Below, in pieces: positions 1-8,137 of a DNA stretch of 64,000 nt. Position 1 is the stretch's first letter. Each line of letters starts with the position of its first letter. Under the pieces are notes generated by a model, which worked only from the letters and a program-made list of their open reading frames with translations, was not told the DNA's origin and did not search any database. Position numbers and translations under genes: made by a program. Source of the DNA: Bacteroidales bacterium H4 (GTDB lineage: Bacteria; Bacteroidota; Bacteroidia; Bacteroidales; Muribaculaceae); the NCBI GenBank assembly GCA_001701165.1, contig DAAP01000028.1, positions 42,019 to 106,018 on the forward strand, written 5' to 3'.

Positions 1-46
1 TCATTGCCATGGCAAGTATCGCGAGAAGTGTAGATATTTTCTTCAT
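1..46 (-). CDS. N-terminal fragment of an exported protein (runs off left edge)
   Basis: On the minus strand an ATG follows the stop of the propeller gene by nine bases. It opens a frame that reads MKKISTLLAILAMAM before the window ends: a basic start followed by a hydrophobic core, which is the beginning of a signal peptide. The tight spacing suggests it is co-transcribed with the upstream propeller gene. Nothing more of the protein is visible, so its family cannot be named. Confidence 0.6.
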   Translation of the reverse strand, partial: MKKISTLLAILAMAM

Positions 47-55
47 GGCAGTGTG

Positions 56-1030
56 TTATTTGAGATCGGCGACGTAAATCTGACCGTCGGTGTTAGACAC
101 AAAAGCAATCTTGTTCCCGTCGGGGGAGATGGAGGGATACATCTCGATGCGGTCGCGCGAATTGGTGAGGGCTTTCTCGGCGCCACCGTTGATATTGAGA
201 ATGTAGAGCTCGCCGGTGAGGTAGCTGTGACCGTTATCGGTAGTGCGCTCGTACACAATCTGGCTGTTGCCTACCCATTGGGGACGGAAGCCGATGCCGA
301 GAACACGTTTGCCCGTGCCGTCGATATTGATGACAACAATATTGTCCATTTCATTGAACACGACTTTCTTGCCATCGGGCGAGAGCTGTGCGTTGAAGGA
401 GGCGCCGCGGTTGAGCAGGCGCTTGTTGCCGTCAGCTGTCAGAACATAGAGGTTTTCGTAATCCTCTACAAATGACACTTCGGGCATGGGGTCGAGCGTC
501 TGGACCTGCTTGGCCATGGTCATGGCCTGCATGGGCACTGCGGGAAGGCGGTTGGCAACAGCCTTGGCCTCGCAGATGACACTCTTCTTTCCGGAGGGGG
601 TGTAGCTCCATGCAGCCGGGGACATCAGCTCGAGGTCCTGCGACATGCGCACCTTGGTACCATTGGATACTTCGATGGCCCAAGCGGCGTGTACACGCTT
701 GCTCGAACCGTCGGCTTCTGTAAGCCAACGGGTGTCGCGAACTAAGACTTCGCGGCTGTCGGCACTCCAACGGAAGCCGTAGCCTACGCCGGTGTCTGCC
801 GAAACTTTTTTAACGTTTTTGCCGTTAGCCTGCATGACGTAGAGGCCGTCATAGCCTTCACCGGTGAAGGCTATCATGGCGCCGTCGGGAGACCATACGG
901 GACTTTCGTAGCGCATGGAACGGTCAGCAGTCACTTTGGTGACATTGCTGATTTGGCCTGTCTTAAGTCCGGCTGCATACATCGTAGCCGAGCCAAGAAT
1001 CATAGCCGCCAAGATAAGCTTGGTTTTCAT
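56..1030 (-). CDS. Exported TolB-like beta-propeller (PD40/WD40-like) protein
   Basis: The 324-residue product begins with a signal peptide (residues 1 to about 20, ending MYAAG). It carries several PD40/TolB-type blades recognisable by repeats such as SPVWSPDGAMIAFTG, AQLSPDGKKVVFNE and YPSISPDGNKIAFVS. Such propellers act in the periplasm or on the surface, usually as binding scaffolds; no catalytic residues or peptidase domain follow, so this is not a DPP-IV-type enzyme. It ends soon after the last blade (YVADLK), so it is a stand-alone propeller. Its promoter lies about 290 bases upstream, leaving a long leader, and a second exported protein follows directly downstream. The partner or ligand is not evident. 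Confidence 0.75.
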   Translation of the reverse strand: MKTKLILAAMILGSATMYAAGLKTGQISNVTKVTADRSMRYESPVWSPDGAMIAFTGEGYDGLYVMQANGKNVKKVSADTGVGYGFRWSADSREVLVRDTRWLTEADGSSKRVHAAWAIEVSNGTKVRMSQDLELMSPAAWSYTPSGKKSVICEAKAVANRLPAVPMQAMTMAKQVQTLDPMPEVSFVEDYENLYVLTADGNKRLLNRGASFNAQLSPDGKKVVFNEMDNIVVINIDGTGKRVLGIGFRPQWVGNSQIVYERTTDNGHSYLTGELYILNINGGAEKALTNSRDRIEMYPSISPDGNKIAFVSNTDGQIYVADLK

Positions 1031-1478
1031 ACTGGTTAAGTTTGGGTAATTAGGTTATTAGGTGATATATGTGAATTGAATGTTTTTTCGGTGACACCGG
1101 TCTGTCTCATGGTCTGTCGCGCGAACGCCTCGGGACCTCGCGCGGTGTTTTCCACACAAACGGATGTCATTGCCACCATTACGAGCGGCAAACACGGTAG
1201 AGGGTGATGTACATGACTTAGATTTGAAGATACAAGGCCAGGTTCATCGTAGGTTCAGTCGCACGAAAACTTGCACACACAAGTATTCATATATAGTAGT
1301 GCATAGCACGCCTATACAACTGCAAAGTTAATAATTATTATTGATTCGAGCAACAAGTGCCTTACGTTTTTTTTGATTTTTTCACCAAAAACCGACTAAG
1401 AGCCACTTTCGCGCCTGTTTTTGCGGCACTCAACATTTTTTGTTTATTTTGTCCGAAAGGCCGACCATCCCGACAGGG
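1031..1478. other. Intergenic region with a long leader for the propeller gene
   Basis: No convincing gene is visible here. Its right third (about 1354-1478) separates the promoter of the propeller gene from the 3' end of tatC. Its left part (1031 to about 1316) would be transcribed as an unusually long 5' leader of the propeller gene. No standard riboswitch was recognised by eye. Confidence 0.5.
1323..1353 (-). promoter_or_regulatory. Promoter for the propeller gene
   Basis: Reading the minus strand, TTG is followed by 20 bases and TAACTTTG, matching the Bacteroidetes housekeeping pattern (-33 TTG, -7 TAnnTTTG). The start of transcription would fall near 1316. Confidence 0.65.
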
Positions 1479-2375
1479 CTACGCATCATCCCGATTTGCA
1501 TTATCGCCACAATGTTCGACAATCTCGTCGCCACGCCGACTGTCGATGTTGTCACCCTTGGGTACGAGCATCGCACTGGCTTCCCAAAGTGCATAGACGG
1601 GCAGAAATACTATCATCAGCGTAAACAAGTCGCTGGTGGGGGTAATGATGGCACTGATTACAAGAATGACCACTATGGCATAGCGGCGCGAGCGGCTGAA
1701 AAAGCCTCGCTTGAGTATGCCCATACGCCCCAGCATCCACGCCAACAACGGCAGCTCGAAAAGCACACCCATGGCCAAGGTGAGCAAGTAGAAGGTGTCC
1801 ATATAGGAGTCGAGCGTGATGGTATTGGTTATACGATCCGACAGACTGTATTGGGACAAAAAACGAAGAGCTAACGGAAAAACTATAAAATACCCCACGG
1901 CGCATCCGGCATAAAACATGGCGTTGCCCCACAAAAAAGCACGACGAGCACCACGCCGTTCGCGCTCATACAACCCCGGGCGCACAAAAGTCCACAGGAG
2001 ATATATGACTATCGGAAAGCCTATTATGAACGCCAGCCACAACGAGGCGCTCATCTGTGTCATAAACTGGCTGGTAAGGTTGATACTGATCAAGTCGACA
2101 TGAAATCCGGTGCTACCGAGGTCAGGCAACCAGTCACCGTCACCGCTGATAAACCCGAATAGTCTGTAAGTCACGAAATCCTGCGAACACGGCGCTGTGA
2201 TGACGTGCTCGAAAATCCACCGCATACAGCAGAAAAGCACAATCACCAGCACAAGCAAAACGGCAAATATGCGCACAAGCACACCACGCAGTTCGGCCAA
2301 ATGCTTCCAAAAAGACATCTCGCCGCTGCGGCTTTCCCGCATGTCGGCACTTTCGCGTTCGGACACTTCGAGCAA
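1479..2375 (-). CDS. tatC: Sec-independent protein translocase TatC
   Basis: The 298-residue product is the polytopic membrane receptor of the twin-arginine pathway, which exports folded proteins with RR signal peptides. It has the conserved N-terminal motif MSFWKHLAELR at about residues 20-30. A long periplasmic loop with a Bacteroidetes-type insertion follows, then several hydrophobic helices and the C-terminal region IITPTSDLFT, equivalent to the TPPD region of other TatC proteins. The C-terminal tail is charged and cytoplasmic. It starts eight bases after the tatA stop codon, so the two are an operon; no separate tatB is seen, as is usual in this phylum, where one TatA-like protein pairs with TatC. 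MSFWKH (residue 20) is an alternative start. Confidence 0.93.
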   Translation of the reverse strand: MLEVSERESADMRESRSGEMSFWKHLAELRGVLVRIFAVLLVLVIVLFCCMRWIFEHVITAPCSQDFVTYRLFGFISGDGDWLPDLGSTGFHVDLISINLTSQFMTQMSASLWLAFIIGFPIVIYLLWTFVRPGLYERERRGARRAFLWGNAMFYAGCAVGYFIVFPLALRFLSQYSLSDRITNTITLDSYMDTFYLLTLAMGVLFELPLLAWMLGRMGILKRGFFSRSRRYAIVVILVISAIITPTSDLFTLMIVFLPVYALWEASAMLVPKGDNIDSRRGDEIVEHCGDNANRDDA

Positions 2376-2383
2376 CGTTTCGT

Positions 2384-2713
2384 TCAGTCTTTATCCGTGT
2401 AACGGTCGCGATAGCGGCCATCACGGCGGTCATCATCGCGGCGGTCACGGTCGTCGTAGCGGTCGTCACGGCGGTCATCGGCTCTGTCATCTCGATAACG
2501 GTCATCATCGCGGCGATCATCAGCGCGACGTATCGGCTTGTTAATTTCCTCTTTGGCATCCTCAAGACCCTGCTTGAACTGATGGACGCCACGCCCCATA
2601 TTCCGCATAATCTTAGGAAGACGTGCTGCGCCGAAAATAAGCAGAATAACAACGATTATAAATATCAATTGGGCACCGCGCATGCCGAGGAAAAGAGGTA
2701 TCGTAGTAAGCAT
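2384..2713 (-). CDS. tatA: Twin-arginine translocase pore subunit TatA/E-like
   Basis: Taken from the ATG giving MLTTIPLFLGMRG, the protein has 109 residues: a short periplasmic N-terminus, one transmembrane helix (LIFIIVVILLIFGAARLP), the hinge, and an amphipathic helix (GRGVHQFKQGLEDAKEE). The rest is an unusual tail of about 60 residues made almost only of Arg and Asp (DDRRDDRY-type repeats) in place of the short variable tail common in TatA. A longer frame reaches 2767, but the promoter -7 box at 2778-2785 leaves too little room, and residues before MLTT do not look like TatA. It precedes tatC in an operon. TatA oligomers form the translocation channel. Confidence 0.9.
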   Translation of the reverse strand: MLTTIPLFLGMRGAQLIFIIVVILLIFGAARLPKIMRNMGRGVHQFKQGLEDAKEEINKPIRRADDRRDDDRYRDDRADDRRDDRYDDRDRRDDDRRDGRYRDRYTDKD

Positions 2714-2777
2714 ATCATCTGGATTTATAAATGTTAAGAATAGCGACACTACCCGGAGGTCCGTCACGTTGTAGCGC

Positions 2778-2815
2778 CAAAGTTAGTCATATTTTCCGAA
2801 AAATGACTAACTTTG
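2778..2815. promoter_or_regulatory. Divergent palindromic promoter/operator between tatAC and fabD
   Basis: A perfect 13-base inverted repeat (CAAAGTTAGTCAT at 2778-2790, ATGACTAACTTTG at 2803-2815) surrounds a 12-base centre that is itself nearly symmetric. Each arm contains a TAACTTTG -7 box pointing outwards, one for tatA (minus) and one for fabD (plus). The two promoters overlap so closely that each -33 region falls inside the arm of the other. Whether a regulator binds the palindrome is inference. Confidence 0.65.
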
Positions 2816-2874
2816 CAGCTCCAAAAAACCAAAGACAAGGCAAAAAGAGTAATTTACAAACCAATAACTTCAGA

Positions 2875-3753
2875 ATGAAAGCATACGTATTCCCCGGACA
2901 GGGGGCGCAATTTGTAGGTATGGGCAAGGACCTATATGACAATAATGCGCAGGTGCGCGAAACCATGGAGCGCGCCAACGAAATTTTGGGATTTCGCATC
3001 ACCGACTTGATGTTTAGCGGCACAGATGAAGACCTTCGCCAAACCGCAGTCACCCAACCTGCTATCTTTATACACAGCGTAAGCCTTGCCCTCGCATTGG
3101 GCGAAGACTTCCGTCCCGATATGGTCGCCGGCCACTCGCTTGGCGAATTTTCAGCACTCGTGGCCGCCGGAGCAATGCGCTTCGAAGACGGCCTGCGCCT
3201 CGTGGCCGCCCGCGCTCACGCAATGCAGGAAGCCTGCGAGCTCAACCCCTCAACCATGGCAGCCATCCTCGCACTGCCCGATGAGACTGTCGAAAACATC
3301 TGCAAAGAAGTCGAAGGCATAGTGGTTTGCGCCAACTACAACTGCCCCGGACAAATCGTAATCTCCGGCGAAAACGAAGCCATAGACGCCGCCTGCGCCA
3401 AGGCCCTCGAAGCCGGAGCCAAACGTGCTCTCAAACTTAAAGTCGGCGGAGGCTTCCATTCACCCTGCATGGAACCGGCACGCGCCAAACTCGCAGCTGC
3501 CATTGACGCCACGACTTTCAGCGTTCCTCGCTGCCCGGTATACCAGAATGTAGACGCCAAGCCTCATACCGACCCGACCGAAATCAAAGCCAACCTCGTA
3601 GCTCAGCTCACCGCCCCGGTGCGCTGGACCCAGAGCGTGCGCAATATGATTGCAGACGGAGCAACCGAATTCGTAGAACTCGGCCCGGGCAAAGTCCTGC
3701 AAGGTCTCGTGTCCAAGATTGACCGCAGCGTAACCGTCAGCGGCATGCAGTAA
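2875..3753 (+). CDS. fabD: Malonyl-CoA:ACP transacylase (FabD)
   Basis: This 292-residue enzyme loads malonyl groups from CoA onto acyl carrier protein at the entry to fatty acid synthesis in the cytoplasm. Visible signatures are the N-terminal FPGQGAQ, the nucleophile elbow GHSLGE (serine near residue 90), and GGGFHSP with the catalytic histidine around residue 200. The start MKAYVFPGQG was chosen because an upstream extension of the frame crosses the promoter at 2808-2815 and adds no family-like sequence. It stands alone, followed by a strong terminator; acpP and fabF lie 45 kb away. Length and motifs agree with the family. Confidence 0.95.
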   Translation: MKAYVFPGQGAQFVGMGKDLYDNNAQVRETMERANEILGFRITDLMFSGTDEDLRQTAVTQPAIFIHSVSLALALGEDFRPDMVAGHSLGEFSALVAAGAMRFEDGLRLVAARAHAMQEACELNPSTMAAILALPDETVENICKEVEGIVVCANYNCPGQIVISGENEAIDAACAKALEAGAKRALKLKVGGGFHSPCMEPARAKLAAAIDATTFSVPRCPVYQNVDAKPHTDPTEIKANLVAQLTAPVRWTQSVRNMIADGATEFVELGPGKVLQGLVSKIDRSVTVSGMQ

Positions 3754-3810
3754 ACGCCGATACGGACACACAAGCGTCCTATTTCAATAAACAAGCACCC
3801 GAATCAACAC

Positions 3811-3859
3811 AAAAAAACGGTGCGCGACCTCCTTTGCGGAGACGCGCACCGTTTTTTTA
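3811..3859. terminator. Bidirectional Rho-independent terminator (fabD / ferredoxin)
   Basis: ACGGTGCGCG pairs with CGCGCACCGT, with a run of seven A before and seven T after, so the hairpin can end transcription from both the plus-strand fabD and the minus-strand ferredoxin gene. Confidence 0.9.
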
Positions 3860-3874
3860 TGGCGTAAGCGAAAC

Positions 3875-4045
3875 TTATGCCGGGGGATTGATAGCTCCGG
3901 TGGGGCATACCTCGGCACAGCTGCCGCATTCGATGCAGGTGTCGGGATCGATGTGATAGATATCACCCTCGCTGATAGCTTCAACGGGGCATACGGGCTG
4001 ACATGTGCCGCAAGCCACGCAGATGTCTGTAATTACGTAAGCCAT
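3875..4045 (-). CDS. 2[4Fe-4S] ferredoxin, 56 residues
   Basis: This short frame encodes MAYVITDICVACGTCQPVCP, then a linker of about 17 residues, and CIECGSCAEVCPTGAI near the C-terminus. The two CxxCxxCxxxCP motifs bind two [4Fe-4S] clusters, giving a clostridial-type low-potential electron carrier. It has its own promoter and shares a bidirectional terminator with fabD, so it is monocistronic. In this organism it is a likely redox partner of the 2-oxoacid:ferredoxin oxidoreductase (korAB) at 49-52 kb and perhaps other anaerobic redox enzymes; that link is inference. Confidence 0.95.
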   Translation of the reverse strand: MAYVITDICVACGTCQPVCPVEAISEGDIYHIDPDTCIECGSCAEVCPTGAINPPA

Positions 4046-4103
4046 AGTGGTTTAATGTTGTGTTTTGTTGTGAATAATTACGTTTCGTCCGATTTGGGGT
4101 CTG

Positions 4104-4133
4104 CAAATGTACTCTTTTTTTTGCGACGGACAA
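4104..4133 (-). promoter_or_regulatory. Promoter for ferredoxin
   Basis: On the minus strand TTG, 19 bases, then TACATTTG: an excellent match to the Bacteroidetes consensus, about 60 bases before the ferredoxin ATG. Confidence 0.75.
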
Positions 4134-4337
4134 TAACTTCGGATGCTTTTTGTGGCCAAAAAATTTTAAAAAGGCTTCGATGACACAAAACACACCACAC
4201 ATAACATATCTATAAGGCGTCATACAATGACGCGCGACATAGTCTCGTCTATTGAGACACCCCCGCCTTTTCGACAAGCCGCTACTACATCTTTTATTTT
4301 TTGAAAACGCAATATATTCAGATGCCGAAATTTTTTG

Positions 4338-4480
4338 TAATTTTGTGGAGAATCAACGGCCGTTTCGCCCCATAGACGAGACGGCAGGGTTTAGGCTATG
4401 GTACTTGTGAACGCACCCTCCGGAGTGCGTCATCAAGCGTCATTACGCCATATATCACCATCAATGAAGATATTATCATT
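4338..4480 (+). promoter_or_regulatory. cstA -7 box and structured leader
   Basis: TAATTTTG at 4338-4345 fits the -7 consensus; no good -33 box is seen. The roughly 130-base leader can fold: CGTTTCG (4361) with CGAGACG (4377), alternatively CCATAG (4370) with CTATGG (4396), and ACGCAC (4411) with GTGCGT (4425). Mutually exclusive stems in a leader are compatible with post-initiation control, but no known riboswitch was recognised. Confidence 0.4.
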
Positions 4481-5917
4481 ATGACAGCTTTTCTTGTAGC
4501 ACTGGCAGTGCTTGTCGGTGGATACATTGTCTACGGAGCCTTGGTCGAAAAAGTGTTCGGCATAGACCCCAAGCGCCTTACCCCGGCACACGCCCTCAAG
4601 GACGGCGTGGACTATGTGCCGATGCCGGCATGGAGGGTATTCCTGATTCAATTTCTGAACATTGCGGGCCTTGGCCCGATTTTCGGCGCCATCATGGGCG
4701 TGATGTTCGGACCGGCAGCCTTTCTGTGGATTGTCTTCGGAACAATTTTCGCCGGCGGCGTACACGACTTTGTCTCGGCAATGATGTCGCTGCGCATGGG
4801 CGGCAAATCGTTGCCCGAAATCGTAGGCAGCCAGTTGGGGACATCCATAAAGAACGTCATACGTATATTCTCGGTGGTGTTGCTGATTTTGGTGGCCGCA
4901 GTTTTCGTAGTCACGCCCGCCGACCTCCTTTCCGGGATGACAAAATGGGACAGCACTATATGGATAGCTCTAATATTCGGCTACTATATCTTGGCCACAC
5001 TACTGCCCATAGACAAACTTATCGGCAACATCTATCCGGTGTTTGGCGCGGCACTGCTGTTCATGGCCGCAGGCTTAATGGGTTACATGTTGTTCGGTGA
5101 TGTCACCATTCCGGACGGTTTTGCCGACGGCCTTGCCTCACGCAACGGCGACAACCCGGTGTTTCCTATGATGTTTGTCTCCATAGCCTGCGGCGCCATT
5201 TCCGGCTTCCACGCCACTCAGTCGCCTATGATGACGCGATGTCTGACCAACGAACGCCTTGCCCGTCCTATATTCTATGGGGCCATGGTCGCCGAAGGCC
5301 TTGTGGCGCTGATTTGGGCGGCGGCAGCCATTGCGTTCACCGGCGGATACTCGCAATTGGGCGAATACATGGCCGCGCACAACAACTACGCCGGCGCATT
5401 GGTGCAGGACGTCAGCATCTCATGGCTGGGCACCGTCGGCGGCATTCTTGCGCTGCTGGGCGTCATAGCCGCACCCATCACCACGGGAGACACCGCTCTT
5501 CGCTCGGCACGCCTGACCGCCGCCGACATGTTCTCCTTTACACAAAAAAAGCTGTGGCACAGACTGGTGGCAAGTGTGCCTGTTTTCGCCGCATGCTTTG
5601 TAGTGATGATGATAGACTTCAATGTGCTGTGGAGATACTTTGCATGGAGCAACCAGACACTGGCCGTCTTCACATTATGGGCGTGCACGGTTTATCTGGC
5701 ACGTCGCGGCAAGGCCTTCATAATCACTATGCTGCCGGCCATGTTCATGACCGCTGTAAGCGTGTCTTACCTACTGTTTGCACGCCGTCCCGAGGGCTTC
5801 GGCCTTGACTGGACAGTGGCCACGGTCATCGGCGTAGCCACGGCCACAATACCGGCTCTGATTTTTGCCCGGTGGCTGGTGCGCTTTCGCCGCCACAACA
5901 CCATGTTCAAAGACTGA
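4481..5917 (+). CDS. cstA: CstA-family transporter (carbon starvation protein / pyruvate or peptide uptake)
   Basis: A 478-residue inner-membrane protein with about a dozen hydrophobic segments and the CstA N-terminal landmarks GGYIVYGALVEKVFGIDP, FQFLNIAGLGPIFGAI-like (here IQFLNIAGLGPIFGA), FAGGVHDF and, further on, GFHATQSPMMTRC. Family members import pyruvate or peptides under carbon limitation; which substrate applies here cannot be told. It is the short form typical of Bacteroidetes, lacking the C-terminal extension of the 700-residue E. coli protein. It precedes the PHP phosphatase by 50 bases and may be read into it. Confidence 0.9.
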   Translation: MTAFLVALAVLVGGYIVYGALVEKVFGIDPKRLTPAHALKDGVDYVPMPAWRVFLIQFLNIAGLGPIFGAIMGVMFGPAAFLWIVFGTIFAGGVHDFVSAMMSLRMGGKSLPEIVGSQLGTSIKNVIRIFSVVLLILVAAVFVVTPADLLSGMTKWDSTIWIALIFGYYILATLLPIDKLIGNIYPVFGAALLFMAAGLMGYMLFGDVTIPDGFADGLASRNGDNPVFPMMFVSIACGAISGFHATQSPMMTRCLTNERLARPIFYGAMVAEGLVALIWAAAAIAFTGGYSQLGEYMAAHNNYAGALVQDVSISWLGTVGGILALLGVIAAPITTGDTALRSARLTAADMFSFTQKKLWHRLVASVPVFAACFVVMMIDFNVLWRYFAWSNQTLAVFTLWACTVYLARRGKAFIITMLPAMFMTAVSVSYLLFARRPEGFGLDWTVATVIGVATATIPALIFARWLVRFRRHNTMFKD

Positions 5918-5967
5918 AGACAAACAAGGTCCGATGATTCCAAAGGCCTGACGGCCATTTATGACTG

Positions 5968-6804
5968 ATGAAAGACTTTCGATCCATCATAGGCACAGAC
6001 ACCGCTTACAACTTCCACTCGCACACCCAATTCTGCGACGGACATGCCGACATTGCAGCCTTTGCCGAGGCGGCAGCCAAGGCCGAAATGCACCATTACG
6101 GATACAGCCCCCATTCGCCCGTGCCTATCGACTCGCCCTGCAATATGAAGGCTGAAGATGTCCCGGCATATTTTGCCGAAGTGGAGGCGGCACAACGGCG
6201 TTGGCCGCAAATGCACATCTACCGCTCTATGGAAGTGGATTACCTCGGCACACAATGGGGCCCCTCGTCCCGGTATTTCCGCGACTTGGGACTGGACTAC
6301 GTCATAGGCTCGGTACACTTCATCCCGGCCAAAGACGACCGCAGCCTGTACATCGATATAGACGGCAGTCCCGAGCGCTTTATGCGCAACATGCACACGC
6401 ACTTCGGCGATGACATCGAGTACGTGGCACGCACCTTCTACGACCACAGCGCCGAGATGCTGGCCCACGGAGGATTGGACATCCTCGGACACTTGGACAA
6501 GGTAGAACAAAACGGTGTGGTCTTCGACCCGGACTTGGTGCAGCACGGATGGTATTTGGACACCATAGACGCCTTTCTGCACGAGGTCGCCGCCTCTGGC
6601 ATCACAGTCGAAGTCAATACCAAGGCATTGGCACGCCTTGGACGCCTATTCCCTGACGAAAGATGGATGCCGCGCATAATTGCCGACGGTGTGCCCGTGG
6701 TAGTCAACAGTGATGCACACGATCCGGCGCTCATAGACGCCGGACGACCCTACGCACTACGCATCATCCAAAAGCTACGGAATGAATACCATCAGACAGA
6801 TTAA
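5968..6804 (+). CDS. PHP-domain phosphatase, histidinol-phosphatase (HisK)-like
   Basis: The 278-residue protein has the PHP metal-binding pattern: NFHSHTQFCDGH at residues 15-26, SPHSPV near 48, GSVHF about residue 115, GHLDK about residue 172, and VNSDAHD near 250. These His/Asp residues hold a cluster of metals for phosphoester hydrolysis. The arrangement matches the HisK branch, which removes phosphate from L-histidinol phosphate in histidine synthesis. No other his genes are in the window, so the substrate stays inferred. Another ATG at 5961 is out of frame. It lies between cstA and the C11 peptidase, all on the same strand. Confidence 0.85.
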   Translation: MKDFRSIIGTDTAYNFHSHTQFCDGHADIAAFAEAAAKAEMHHYGYSPHSPVPIDSPCNMKAEDVPAYFAEVEAAQRRWPQMHIYRSMEVDYLGTQWGPSSRYFRDLGLDYVIGSVHFIPAKDDRSLYIDIDGSPERFMRNMHTHFGDDIEYVARTFYDHSAEMLAHGGLDILGHLDKVEQNGVVFDPDLVQHGWYLDTIDAFLHEVAASGITVEVNTKALARLGRLFPDERWMPRIIADGVPVVVNSDAHDPALIDAGRPYALRIIQKLRNEYHQTD

Positions 6805-6833
6805 CTCCTACAAACAAGTCATATCACCATAAT

Positions 6834-8063
6834 ATGAAGCTAAGTACACGCATCATGAAAAGTATACAAGACTTAAAACGCCTGGCAGGCATCGCAGCCA
6901 CTATCGCCGTGGCAGTCGCCACCGTCTCCTGCGGGTCGTCAAAAGACGAGCCCGAAGGTCCGACTAATGAGCATACCGTCATCGTATATATGGCGGCGTG
7001 CAACAGTCTCGGCTCGGGGGGCTACGATCGGCAAGACCTTATCGAGATGCAGGAAGCCGTTGCAAACAACACCTTGCACGGCCAGGTGCTGGTGTACCGC
7101 GGCGACATCGACGGCAACGCCAAGTTGTACCGCATGACCGCCGAAGGCCCCAAGCCCTTGCGCGACTACGCCTCAGACGGGCTCAGCTCGGTACATTCCG
7201 AGCGCATGATAAACGTGCTCAAAGATGCACGTACCCTCGCCCCGGCACGTTCTTACGGTCTGGTTCTTTGGAGCCACGGCAACGGATGGCTTCAAACAGG
7301 CATAGAGGACAATAATCACGAATTCCAACCCACGGCATGGGGCGAAGACCGCGGACGCGTGATGAACATCACCACACTGCGCCGCGTGCTCGAACAAGTC
7401 GGTACATGGGCGTACATCTACTTCGACTGCTGCTTTATGGCCTCCGTAGAAGTGGTGTACGAGCTGCGCAACACCGCCCCTTATATTATAGGCAGCGCCA
7501 CCGAACTGCTGCTAACCGGGATGCCATACGAGAAAAACATTCCCTGCCTGTTCGAATATGCCGATGGGGGCTTGGTTCGCGCCGCCACCAATACTTTTAA
7601 CTATTACAACGACATGACCACACCCAAAGACCGTACATGCACCATCAGCGTAGTGTCCACAGCGGCACTTGACGACGTGGCCGCCGCCTGCCGCGACATC
7701 CTCGTCACGGGCAAAGGCAAGTTGCCGGACGGATTCAGACAGCAGCCTTTCATGGTCGGAAGCCGATGCTGGTTTTACGACTTGGGACACTACTATGACG
7801 GCCTGTGCCAATACATCGCCGAAGACGTTGCCCGGCCCGAGGGACAAGGCACGCAGCTGAAAGCGGCGCTGGACGCAGCCCTGAACCGCGCCGTGATATA
7901 CGCCGCAGCCACCCCGAGGCTATGGAACCGCATCAGCCTCGAGTACCATTGCGGATTGTCCACTTATCCGCTCGAGGACGCCGCTGCAGCGTCCGTCAAA
8001 AATTACAACACCCTGACGTGGTACTCCGATGTATCGCAGCACGCTTTCAGCACCAAAGACTGA
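6834..8063 (+). CDS. Clostripain-family (C11) cysteine peptidase lipoprotein
   Basis: A 409-residue product with a lipoprotein signal (hydrophobic core then lipobox VATVSC, cysteine near residue 32) followed by a C11 peptidase fold. It shows the strand HTVIVYMAACNSLG, the catalytic histidine in LWSHGNGW, and the catalytic cysteine in YFDCCFMASVEV. These peptidases cleave after basic residues (Arg or Lys). The lipid anchor points to the envelope. MKSIQDLK, seven residues in, is an equally good start and gives a more standard signal peptide. The PHP gene ends 29 bases upstream and MscS starts 74 bases downstream, a probable operon without obvious common function. Confidence 0.85.
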   Translation: MKLSTRIMKSIQDLKRLAGIAATIAVAVATVSCGSSKDEPEGPTNEHTVIVYMAACNSLGSGGYDRQDLIEMQEAVANNTLHGQVLVYRGDIDGNAKLYRMTAEGPKPLRDYASDGLSSVHSERMINVLKDARTLAPARSYGLVLWSHGNGWLQTGIEDNNHEFQPTAWGEDRGRVMNITTLRRVLEQVGTWAYIYFDCCFMASVEVVYELRNTAPYIIGSATELLLTGMPYEKNIPCLFEYADGGLVRAATNTFNYYNDMTTPKDRTCTISVVSTAALDDVAAACRDILVTGKGKLPDGFRQQPFMVGSRCWFYDLGHYYDGLCQYIAEDVARPEGQGTQLKAALDAALNRAVIYAAATPRLWNRISLEYHCGLSTYPLEDAAAASVKNYNTLTWYSDVSQHAFSTKD

Positions 8064-8137
8064 CACGACCCGGCCACGGCATGACAGTCGGGGGATTTGA
8101 GCCACCACGCCACAACAACCACAGATAGACACAAACC

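Noticed and set aside
2140..2652. Frame opposite or overlapping tatA with Met/Thr/Ala runs
   Set aside because: It is an alternative reading of the Arg/Asp repeat region of tatA.
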